From Bin87 sp963668585 (GTDB lineage: Bacteria; Chloroflexota; Dehalococcoidia; Lucifugimonadales; UBA3495): a stretch of 64,000 bases of DNA. Position numbers and translations under genes: made by a program. Every line of letters starts with the position of its first letter. Positions within the stretch are counted from its first letter, which is position 1. Below, piece after piece: positions 58,020-64,000 of this stretch. Below the pieces are notes generated by a model. That model searched no databases, was not told the DNA's origin, and saw only the letters and a program-made list of their open reading frames with translations. The DNA lies in the NCBI GenBank assembly GCA_963668585.1, contig OY764869.1, positions 620,001 to 684,000 on the forward strand, written 5' to 3'.

Positions 58020-58919
58020 ATGACCACCCCCGAAGCAAACGCGTTCATGAGGCAACTCGACCAGGACCCTGAACTCCTGGAACAGGTGCGGGCCCGCATC
58101 CTCACCCGCGAACTGCTCCAACTGCCCGAGACCGTCGCCCAGCTCGCCAGCACCCAGCAGGAAATGGCGGGGCAGCTTGACGCTCTACAAGACACCCAGC
58201 ACCAGACGAACCAGCACCTTGGCGCTGTGGAGGAGACACTCCAAGAGTTCCAGCAGGAGACGAACCAACGCCTTGGCGCTGTGGAAGAGACACTCCAAGA
58301 GTTCCAGCAGGAGACGAACCAACGCCTTGGCGCTGTGGAGGAGACACTCCAAGAGTTCCAACAGGAGACGAACCAGCGGCTCGGCACTCTGGAAGAAACC
58401 CAACAGCAGACGAACCAGCGGCTCGGCGCTCTGGAAGAAACCCAGCAGCAGACAAACCAGCGGCTCGGCAGGATCGAGGGCACACTGGGCAACCTCACGG
58501 GCGACGCCTACGAAAACCGCGCCGCACGCGTCAGCCCGAGATTCCTCGCACGCTACCTCCAATTGCGGCGGGCCCAAGCTCTCCAGGCGCCCAGCGTCAA
58601 TATCCCCAATCACCTGGACGACTTGGTGAACGAAGGAGTAATCGACGGGACCATCAGCGACCAACAGGCACAGGAACTGGAACGGGCCGACATTATCATC
58701 ATGGCCAAGGACAACGAGAACCAGACTGTCTATGTGGTCATCGAAGTTTCCATCACGGTGGACGACACCGACATCGACCGGGCCCACGAAAGGGCGCAGA
58801 TCATGGGCCGACTTGCCGGGATGCCCGTTCGCCCTGGAGTAGTCGGACAAGACATCTCTCCGGCGAATCGCGAGAGGGCCGATGAACTCGGTGTCGCGTT
58901 CATGCCGCTGAGCCAGTAG
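58020..58919 (+). CDS. Coiled-coil protein with tandem repeats and a possible nuclease-like C-terminal domain
   Basis: A 299-residue protein. A short N-terminal region (1-60) is followed by three 18-residue units of the type ETNQRLGAVEETLQEFQQ and two 14-residue units (ETNQRLGTLEETQQQ type), all predicted coiled coil (about 62-150). A C-terminal domain (170-299) contains YVVIEVSITVDDTDIDRAHERAQIM, which recalls the core of PD-(D/E)XK-like proteins in Chloroflexota and cyanobacteria but with Ser in place of the Lys. GGAG precedes ATG 58020. The repeat DNA is nearly identical between units, showing recent duplication. Function unknown. Confidence 0.75.
   Translation: MTTPEANAFMRQLDQDPELLEQVRARILTRELLQLPETVAQLASTQQEMAGQLDALQDTQHQTNQHLGAVEETLQEFQQETNQRLGAVEETLQEFQQETNQRLGAVEETLQEFQQETNQRLGTLEETQQQTNQRLGALEETQQQTNQRLGRIEGTLGNLTGDAYENRAARVSPRFLARYLQLRRAQALQAPSVNIPNHLDDLVNEGVIDGTISDQQAQELERADIIIMAKDNENQTVYVVIEVSITVDDTDIDRAHERAQIMGRLAGMPVRPGVVGQDISPANRERADELGVAFMPLSQ
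58205..58450 (+). repeat. Tandem 54-base (three) and 42-base (two) repeats in coding frame
   Basis: Units start at 58205, 58259 and 58313 (54 bases) and 58367 and 58409 (42 bases); a partial unit follows at 58451. The 42-base units are the 54-base unit minus 12 bases. All preserve the frame. Confidence 0.9.
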
Positions 58920-59033
58920 CAACCTGGAGACAATTTACGCAATTTCAAACTGAGACACTGCCGAGCGGCGTTATTCCTTGACATGAGCCGACCCCGAACC
59001 CTAGAATGGTAGGCCGTTTGGGAGATTGGGAAT

Positions 59034-59354
59034 ATGGATTATGCCATCGTAAAAACCGGCGGCAAACAGTACCGCGTTTCACCTGGCGACGTCCTCGACG
59101 TCGAGTTGCTGGACGTTGAAGCCGGCTCCACCGCCGAGTTGGACAACGTGCTGGCCGTCTCACGGGACGGACAGGTGCGGTTCGGTGCGCCCACCGTGCC
59201 CGGCGCCAAAGTGGTGGCCGAGGTGCAGTCGCACTACAAGGACCGCAAAATCATTGTGTACAAGTACAAGGCAAAGACGCGCTACCGCCGGAAGCGCGGA
59301 CACCGCCAGAACTACACCCGCATCGAGATTCAGAGCATAGAAACCGGAGGCTAA
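59034..59354 (+). CDS. rplU: 50S ribosomal protein L21
   Basis: Large-subunit protein that binds 23S rRNA with L20. The 106 residues start with YAIVKTGGKQYRVSPGD and end with KIIVYKYKAKTRYRRKRGHRQ, the family signature, plus YTRIEIQSI. It leads the L21-L27-L31 block with gaps of 3 and 11 bases, so the three are cotranscribed. Confidence 0.96.
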   Translation: MDYAIVKTGGKQYRVSPGDVLDVELLDVEAGSTAELDNVLAVSRDGQVRFGAPTVPGAKVVAEVQSHYKDRKIIVYKYKAKTRYRRKRGHRQNYTRIEIQSIETGG

Positions 59355-59357
59355 AGC

Positions 59358-59636
59358 ATGGCTCACAAGAAAGCCGGCGGCAGTACCAACAACGGCCGCG
59401 ACAGCAATGCTAAAAGGTTGGGCGTGAAACGCTTTGGCGGCGAGCGCGTCACCGGCGGGTCAATCATCGTCCGCCAGCGTGGCACCCGGATCCGACCGGG
59501 AACCAACGTGGGAATGGGCCGTGACCACACGCTCTTCTCCATGATCGACGGCGAAGTGACCTACGAGTGGGCCGCCAGGGGCAAGCGCCGGGTCAGCGTC
59601 TATCCCATCGCCGTGCCGCAGGCCGTGGCCGCCTAG
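59358..59636 (+). CDS. rpmA: 50S ribosomal protein L27
   Basis: Large-subunit protein reaching the peptidyl-transferase centre. The 92 residues start MAHKKAGGSTNNGRDSN, with GTRIRPGTNVGMGRDHTLF in the core. GGAGG precedes ATG. No cleaved N-terminal extension of the Firmicutes type is present. Confidence 0.96.
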   Translation: MAHKKAGGSTNNGRDSNAKRLGVKRFGGERVTGGSIIVRQRGTRIRPGTNVGMGRDHTLFSMIDGEVTYEWAARGKRRVSVYPIAVPQAVAA

Positions 59637-59647
59637 GGAGGTCCACC

Positions 59648-59851
59648 ATGAAAGCAGAAATTCATCCACAGTATTACAACGCGACCATCACCTGCTCCTG
59701 CGGAAACGTGTTCCAGACCGGCGCCACCAAGCCCGCTCTGCGCGTGGAAGTGTGCGGCCGCTGCCACCCCTTCTACACCGGCGAGCAGCGTATCGTGGAC
59801 ACCCAGGGCCGCATTGAGCGCTTCAGCCGTCGCTTCAACCTGGACGACTAG
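59648..59851 (+). CDS. rpmE: 50S ribosomal protein L31
   Basis: Zinc-binding L31 of 67 residues (MKAEIHPQYYNATITCSCG). Four Cys in the CSCG, VEVCGRC pattern show the Zn form, which is usually replaced by a paralogue under Zn limitation. GGGAGGT lies 8 bases before ATG. A longer frame upstream overlaps L27 and is not used. Confidence 0.95.
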   Translation: MKAEIHPQYYNATITCSCGNVFQTGATKPALRVEVCGRCHPFYTGEQRIVDTQGRIERFSRRFNLDD

Positions 59852-59878
59852 GCCTCTTTGAATCCTGGAGCCATGGAC

Positions 59879-59900
59879 GGGGCGACGCATGCGTCGCCCC
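59879..59900. repeat. GGGGCG-type palindrome, variant with ACGCATGCGT core
   Basis: A perfect 22-base palindrome with arms GGGGCG/CGCCCC and core ACGCATGCGT, followed by TAC. It lies between L31 and the next gene. Related copies at 242 and 47469 differ only in the core. Confidence 0.85.
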
Positions 59901-59952
59901 TACTCGTTGGACAGGAGCGCCCGGACCAACAGGAACTGCGGGAGGTCCGAAT

Positions 59953-60369
59953 ATGTCCACCTACGTGCCAAAAACCGTGCGTGAGTACGGTCGCATTCAC
60001 TTGGCCGACCGGCTGGCCGACCACGGGTGGCAGTGCTTCATTGCCCGCCGCAGCCCCAACGAAGACGAGGTGATCGCGGGGATGCCGGAGCAGGACCTGG
60101 AACTGCGCCTTAAGTTTCACTCCCAGGAGAACAGCCAGGCCGTCCGTTTCTACAACCCCGAAACGCTGGACTGGGACTGGCAGTACCTGGTGATCACCAC
60201 CCATATCCTGGCCGCAACGCCGGTCACCTACCTGATGTCCCGGGCCGACGTGCTGGACGAAGGACGCCTGGAATCGGACGACATCGGCTCCGCGGTTGGC
60301 GGCTGGCTGCAACCGGAGATTTACGCGGCAGCCGAGTTCCGGGAAGCGTGGTACAAGTTGGATGAGTAG
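59953..60369 (+). CDS. Hypothetical protein of the ribosomal-DUF1385 operon
   Basis: A 138-residue soluble protein with mixed helix and strand. I do not recognise the family. GGGAGGT lies before ATG. The last 8 bases overlap the DUF1385 start, so translation is coupled. It probably belongs to the same operon as rpmE. Confidence 0.75.
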   Translation: MSTYVPKTVREYGRIHLADRLADHGWQCFIARRSPNEDEVIAGMPEQDLELRLKFHSQENSQAVRFYNPETLDWDWQYLVITTHILAATPVTYLMSRADVLDEGRLESDDIGSAVGGWLQPEIYAAAEFREAWYKLDE

Positions 60370-61330
60370 CGCCGAACCATCCGAAGCCAACGCGTCGCCG
60401 CGCCCCCTCTACGGCGGTCAGGCCGTCATCGAGGGCGTGATGATCCGAGGCGTCCGCAACTACAGCCTGGCGGTGCGCCGACCCGGCGGCGATATTTTCT
60501 GCATCACCGAGCCGGTGAGCAGCCGATTCTCCGGCCGGATGCGCCGCATCCCCTTGCTGCGCGGCGTCCTCATCCTGGCCGAGACGCTCTGGCTGGGCAT
60601 GAAGTCGCTGCAGCGTTCCGCCGTCATCGCCGCTGACGAATCTTCCAACGGCGAAGGTGGCGACGCCGGCCCGGAAAACACCTCCGTAAGCAACTGGACG
60701 ATGGGCGTCACCATGGCCATCTCCCTGGTGTTCGGCATCGGGATATTTCTGGTGCTGCCCCTGCTGGCGGTGCGGTTGATCGAGCCGTTCTTCGATTCCC
60801 GGTTGCTCAGCAACCTGATTGAGGGCGTCATACGGCTGGTGATCCTGGTGGCGTACGTGGCCGGCATATCGTTGATGAAGGACATCCGGCGCGTGTACGC
60901 CTACCACGGCGCCGAACACATGGCGGTGCATACCTACGAGGCGGGCCAGCCGTTGACGGTTGACAACGTGCGGCGGCATCCGACCCCTCACCCGCGTTGC
61001 GGCACGGCCTTTCTGATCACGGTGGCCATCGTGTCCGTGGCTGCGTTTGCCATCCTGGACGCGGTGCTGTACCCGGGGCTGGGCTGGCGCGTGCTGTCTC
61101 GCATCGTGCCCATACCCGTGGTGGCGGCGGTGAGCTACGAGATCATCCGGTTCGCCGGCGCGCACCGCGGAGCGTGGTTCGGCAGGATTTTGTCCGCTCC
61201 CGGCCTGTGGCTGCAACTCATCACCACCCGCCAGCCGGACCCGGACCAGATTGAGGTCGCCATCGCCGCCATGGAGGCGGCGGTATCGGCAGACCAGCAG
61301 CAGGCTAATGCTTCCGTGGGCTCGGGGTGA
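60362..61330 (+). CDS. DUF1385 family membrane protein
   Basis: Integral membrane protein of 322 residues with the family pattern YGGQAVIEGVMIRG and RRIPLLRGV near the N-terminus, and an AYHGAEHMAVHTYEAG motif in a loop followed by HPRCGTAFL. About four or five helices are predicted. The biochemical function is unknown, but in Chloroflexota it usually lies near rpmE and prfA. Here prfA and prmC lie about 8 kb away, so the block is split. Start ATG 60362 overlaps the upstream stop. Confidence 0.9.
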   Translation: MSSAEPSEANASPRPLYGGQAVIEGVMIRGVRNYSLAVRRPGGDIFCITEPVSSRFSGRMRRIPLLRGVLILAETLWLGMKSLQRSAVIAADESSNGEGGDAGPENTSVSNWTMGVTMAISLVFGIGIFLVLPLLAVRLIEPFFDSRLLSNLIEGVIRLVILVAYVAGISLMKDIRRVYAYHGAEHMAVHTYEAGQPLTVDNVRRHPTPHPRCGTAFLITVAIVSVAAFAILDAVLYPGLGWRVLSRIVPIPVVAAVSYEIIRFAGAHRGAWFGRILSAPGLWLQLITTRQPDPDQIEVAIAAMEAAVSADQQQANASVGSG

Positions 61331-61333
61331 ATG

Positions 61334-61358
61334 GACAGGGGCGGGTTTGAAACCTGTC
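61334..61358. repeat. Degenerate GGGCGGG-type palindrome
   Basis: Outer arms GACAGG/CCTGTC enclose the GGCGGGTTTGAAA centre seen at 47469. The inner right arm has lost its CGCCCC, so it is a decayed copy. It follows the DUF1385 stop by 3 bases. Confidence 0.6.
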
Positions 61359-61438
61359 ACCACATGACTGCGGGTGTGGTAGAGTTACGGCCAAACGTGA
61401 TTGACTGACGGTATTACGCGCGAAAACGCAGGTGCAGC

Positions 61439-61789
61439 ATGGCCGACGTTCCCGATATGCAGATGATTCCGTATCTCCATACCACCGAGCCGCGCAACTT
61501 CGTCGAGCAGGGCCTGCAGCGTTACAACGAACTGCTGGAACAACTGGCCGGCCAGATGGACAGCCTGCTGGCGCTGGCGCGCGACGGCCAACCGATTGAC
61601 GCCGAACTGGCAGACCAATTGGCCGGACTGCGGGAGGCTCTGCGTCCGCGCCACGGCCTCTGCATTGACCGGGCCTGCTTCTCCTGCCGCGTCCATGAGG
61701 AAGCCATCAAGGAACACGTCCTGCTCTACGTGGACTGGAAACTGCCCGGCACCGTGCAGCAACTCGAACGCCTCAAGAACCGCAACTAG
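61439..61789 (+). CDS. Small hypothetical protein with Cys cluster
   Basis: A 116-residue protein with a long N-terminal helix (VEQGLQRYNELLEQLAGQMD) and a C-terminal cluster CIDRACFSC that could bind zinc or an iron-sulfur centre with other residues. No family recognised. The Shine-Dalgarno is weak (AGGT). The gene is alone on the plus strand between DUF1385 and an MFS gene. Confidence 0.65.
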   Translation: MADVPDMQMIPYLHTTEPRNFVEQGLQRYNELLEQLAGQMDSLLALARDGQPIDAELADQLAGLREALRPRHGLCIDRACFSCRVHEEAIKEHVLLYVDWKLPGTVQQLERLKNRN

Positions 61790-62005
61790 CGATGCGGCGG
61801 GGTTTGGGCAATTCGCGTTGTCCTGATTCCGCGCGGTTCGGGGTTCAGGCGGACGGAATGGCCGCGCTCTGGCCCCTGCTATAATCGGCGGGCCCCTCTG
61901 AGCCTGTCGCCCGATTGTCATTGTGAGCCCGTGAATCGCCTTATTCTGCCATCATCCCGGCGCCGGCGCGTGTCGTCGCGTCGTTCCCCGGCGTAGCGGA
62001 GACCG

Positions 62006-63331
62006 ATGCGCTCGGTGCATGTCAGGGCGGCGCGGGCGACGCCCTTCTACTACGGCTGGGTCATCCTGGGTCTGTCGGGGATCGCCTCGTATTCGTCCCG
62101 TCCGTTGATGTCGGTGGCGGTGCTGACGGTGTTCGTGGTGCCGATGTCGGAGCAGTTCGGCTGGACGCGGGCGGAGTTCGCGGGGGCGGTCAGCCTGGGG
62201 GGAGTGTTGGCGGCGGTGATTTCGCCGTTGGTGGGGCCGGTGCTGGACCGCTATGGGGCGGGGATGGTGGTGGGCATATCGTCGGCGGTCGCGGGGCTGT
62301 GCGCGGTGGCGATGGGCGCGGTGAGCCAGATCTGGATGTTCTACCTGGTGTACGTGCCGGGACGTACCACGTTCGCCAGCCCATTGGAATTGGGAACATC
62401 GGTGGCGGTGAGCAACTGGTTCGTCCGGCGGCGTCCCTTCGCGCTGGCGCTGAACCATGTTTCGCAGGGTTCGGGCCTGGCGGTGATGCCGCTGGTGGGG
62501 CAGGCCATCATCGGGACCTGGGGCTGGGAAACGGCGTGGCGGACCCTGGGAATCTGGACGTTGGCGGTGGGCGTGATTCCGGCGATCCTGCTGATGGCGC
62601 GGCGTCCCGAGGACCTGGGGCTGGAACCCGACGGCGGCGAGGCAGCGGCGCGACGCGAATCCGCCGGGGCGCGGCGTCCGCAGAGTTCGGCGGAGGAGAT
62701 CAACTTCACGCTGCGACAGGCGATGCGCACCCGAGCGTTCTGGCTGATGATGGTTTTCGCCTTCGCCGGGTTCATCGTGCAGGCTGGGGTATCGCTGCAC
62801 CAGGTGCCGCACTTCGTGGACCAGGGAGTGCCGGCTTCGGTGGCGGTGTGGACGGCAAGCACGTTCGCGATATCGCAGGTTCCGGCCAGCATCATGTGGT
62901 CAGCGCTGGCACAGAAGGTACACGCGCGGTTCGTGATGACGGCGTCGGGACTGGTGGTTGCCACGGGGGCGATCACCACTGCCTTCGCCAGCGAGATTTC
63001 GTGGGGGGTTGCCGGTGCGTTCATCCTGGGGTACGGCGTGGGCGGGCTGCACATCATGGCCCGTCTGGCGTCGGCGGACTATTTCGGCCGGCTGCACATG
63101 GGAGCGATACGGGCGTGGGGCTTGGCCGCGCAGGTTGGAGGGCAGGCGCTGGGGCCCACAGTGGCGGGTCTGGCGGTGGACCGGTTCGAGAGTTACCAGG
63201 GAGCATTCCTGGCGTTCGGCATCAACCTGGCGGTGGTGTCCCTGCTGATGCTGACGGCAACGCGGCCGGGCCGGGATGCGGCGGGGGGCGGGGCGGGGAT
63301 TGAGGGCGCGACGGAATCGGCGGAAGGCTAG
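62006..63331 (+). CDS. MFS transporter, monocarboxylate type
   Basis: A 441-residue carrier with 12 predicted helices. The N-terminal YYGWVILGLSGIASYSSRPL and helix-4 VAVSNWFVRRRPFALALNHVS fit the OFA/MCT group. The GC content is high and the reading frame uses GGG and GCG codons freely. The stop codon overlaps the convergent DUF3226 stop by 4 bases. Substrate unknown. Confidence 0.86.
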   Translation: MRSVHVRAARATPFYYGWVILGLSGIASYSSRPLMSVAVLTVFVVPMSEQFGWTRAEFAGAVSLGGVLAAVISPLVGPVLDRYGAGMVVGISSAVAGLCAVAMGAVSQIWMFYLVYVPGRTTFASPLELGTSVAVSNWFVRRRPFALALNHVSQGSGLAVMPLVGQAIIGTWGWETAWRTLGIWTLAVGVIPAILLMARRPEDLGLEPDGGEAAARRESAGARRPQSSAEEINFTLRQAMRTRAFWLMMVFAFAGFIVQAGVSLHQVPHFVDQGVPASVAVWTASTFAISQVPASIMWSALAQKVHARFVMTASGLVVATGAITTAFASEISWGVAGAFILGYGVGGLHIMARLASADYFGRLHMGAIRAWGLAAQVGGQALGPTVAGLAVDRFESYQGAFLAFGINLAVVSLLMLTATRPGRDAAGGGAGIEGATESAEG

Positions 63332-63972
63332 GCGAACAGGCGGGAAAGCCAGCGGAGGAAGGTTTGGGAGAGGGGGTTGTTGACGGCCAGGTCGCGGGTT
63401 CGGATGGCGAGGCCCATTTGTCTGGGATCCTCACGGGTGGCTAGCCACGCATGGATCTGGGCGCGGAGGGATTTGCTCTCAGCGAATTTGCGCTCATTGG
63501 CGGGTATGTTGTCGATGTATTGTTGGGACAAGGGCCAGACTCGATCTGTGGCGGGAATCATGTGGGACACAAAACCTTCCAAATCACCCGGCGAAACATT
63601 GTCAGGCATTACCCAGATGCCGATACGCGGACTCCCAGTATTGGGATTTTCAGGGATGATGGTACCTTCGGGGTCTGGCGCTGGAGGAATCGGGGATACG
63701 GCCTGTTGTGACTCGCGGATTCGAGCGCAAACTCTGTTCCAAGTGTTTAGGGCGTTGCCGTCAGCATCCACCACCACGCCGATGGCGGGCCGGCCGAGTT
63801 CGTCTATATGGTCGCGGATGCTGGGCAGGACGTTCTCAATGCCCTCGTAGTCCTTGATGGCAAATTCCAAGGATCGATCCCAACGCTCCGACAAATGCCT
63901 GATGACGTGCTTGTCATCCTCTCCCTCTACCAATAGCAGGGGATCGAAGGGGCGAGGGTGGAGGTTAATCAT
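63328..63972 (-). CDS. TOPRIM-domain protein (DUF3226)
   Basis: A 214-residue protein with an N-terminal TOPRIM core: LLLVEGEDD (12-20) and VVVDADGNA, which hold the Mg-binding acidic residues, then a helical part. This is the DUF3226 pattern, often encoded beside an AAA ATPase of OLD-like systems. The start overlaps the end of a cut upstream gene by 8 bases, consistent with such a two-gene unit. Function by family: nucleic-acid cleavage or conflict defence, unproven. Confidence 0.82.
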   Translation of the reverse strand: MINLHPRPFDPLLLVEGEDDKHVIRHLSERWDRSLEFAIKDYEGIENVLPSIRDHIDELGRPAIGVVVDADGNALNTWNRVCARIRESQQAVSPIPPAPDPEGTIIPENPNTGSPRIGIWVMPDNVSPGDLEGFVSHMIPATDRVWPLSQQYIDNIPANERKFAESKSLRAQIHAWLATREDPRQMGLAIRTRDLAVNNPLSQTFLRWLSRLFA

Positions 63973-64000
63973 TGATCAGCGCACCTCGATCCCGTGTTTC
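63965..64000 (-). CDS. C-terminal end of an upstream gene (cut by window edge)
   Basis: On the minus strand a frame open from the window edge ends at TAA 63967-63965 and reads ETRDRGALIND. It overlaps the DUF3226 start by 8 bases, a sign of translational coupling. Only 11 residues are inside the window. By analogy with other DUF3226 loci it may be an AAA ATPase, but nothing in the visible part shows it. Confidence 0.4.
   Translation of the reverse strand, partial: ETRDRGALIND

Overview
The window looks like a chromosomal segment of an uncultured member of the Chloroflexota, most likely a Dehalococcoidia/SAR202-type lineage. This is an inference from gene content. The indicators are a DUF2298 'YYY' membrane protein, a ribosomal L21-L27-L31 block followed by a DUF1385 protein, a luciferase-like flavin monooxygenase, a thiolase-like/DUF35 pair, Uma2-family nucleases, several oxalate/monocarboxylate-type MFS carriers and high GC with dense coding on both strands. 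No rRNA, tRNA or CRISPR array was seen.

Layout. 1-9870: a cut membrane-anchored protein, a fused double esterase, a flavin monooxygenase, two unknown proteins of foreign character, an epimerase, a trans-aconitate-type methyltransferase and the thiolase-like/DUF35 pair. 9918-11642: a lower-GC type II restriction-modification pair with a DpnA-like adenine methyltransferase. 11801-21500: TPR protein, atypical SDR, inositol monophosphatase, threonine synthase with a NYN protein, enoyl-CoA hydratase, ATP sulfurylase, double hot-dog dehydratase, Uma2 and an aminotransferase. 21668-28011: a minus-strand 2-oxoacid dehydrogenase operon (E1 alpha, small membrane protein, E1 beta, E2, LipB, GMC oxidoreductase). 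28426-30867: a frameshifted DUF3800 pseudogene, a split TPP decarboxylase and a nitroreductase. 31160-36868: an operon starting with a probable selenoprotein, then rnc, a small membrane protein, ftsY, the DUF2298 protein and a PPOX-type protein. 36865-43292: ligA, two lipoproteins and a fibronectin-III surface protein with an Asn/Gly repeat. 43727-51557: four MFS transporters with many dispersed repeats. 51893-54440: prfA, a HEPN-like protein and prmC. 55604-64000: small unknown proteins, a D-2-hydroxyacid dehydrogenase, a coiled-coil protein with new tandem duplications, rplU-rpmA-rpmE, DUF1385, another MFS carrier and a TOPRIM (DUF3226) protein with a cut partner.

The most important observation is at 31160-31792. 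A DsbA-fold gene has an in-frame TGA exactly where the catalytic cysteine of the family sits, and a hairpin 24 bases downstream fits a bacterial SECIS element. I read it as a selenocysteine protein whose first 16 codons an ordinary gene caller would cut off. Also notable is an array of four 17-base repeats (43727-43794). Each encodes a hexapeptide mini-ORF that carries its own Shine-Dalgarno and overlaps the next start as ATGA, and the chain ends on the start codon of an MFS transporter. A third is a composite dispersed element (two conserved modules about 20 bases apart) lying upstream of four genes or operons in the same orientation.

Metabolically the genes suggest an aerobic heterotroph that activates and degrades organic acids and CoA esters and imports carboxylates. 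The selenoprotein leads an operon of RNA-processing and protein-targeting genes, which suggests it is expressed constitutively. Family assignments are from motif reading only; no database search was possible.
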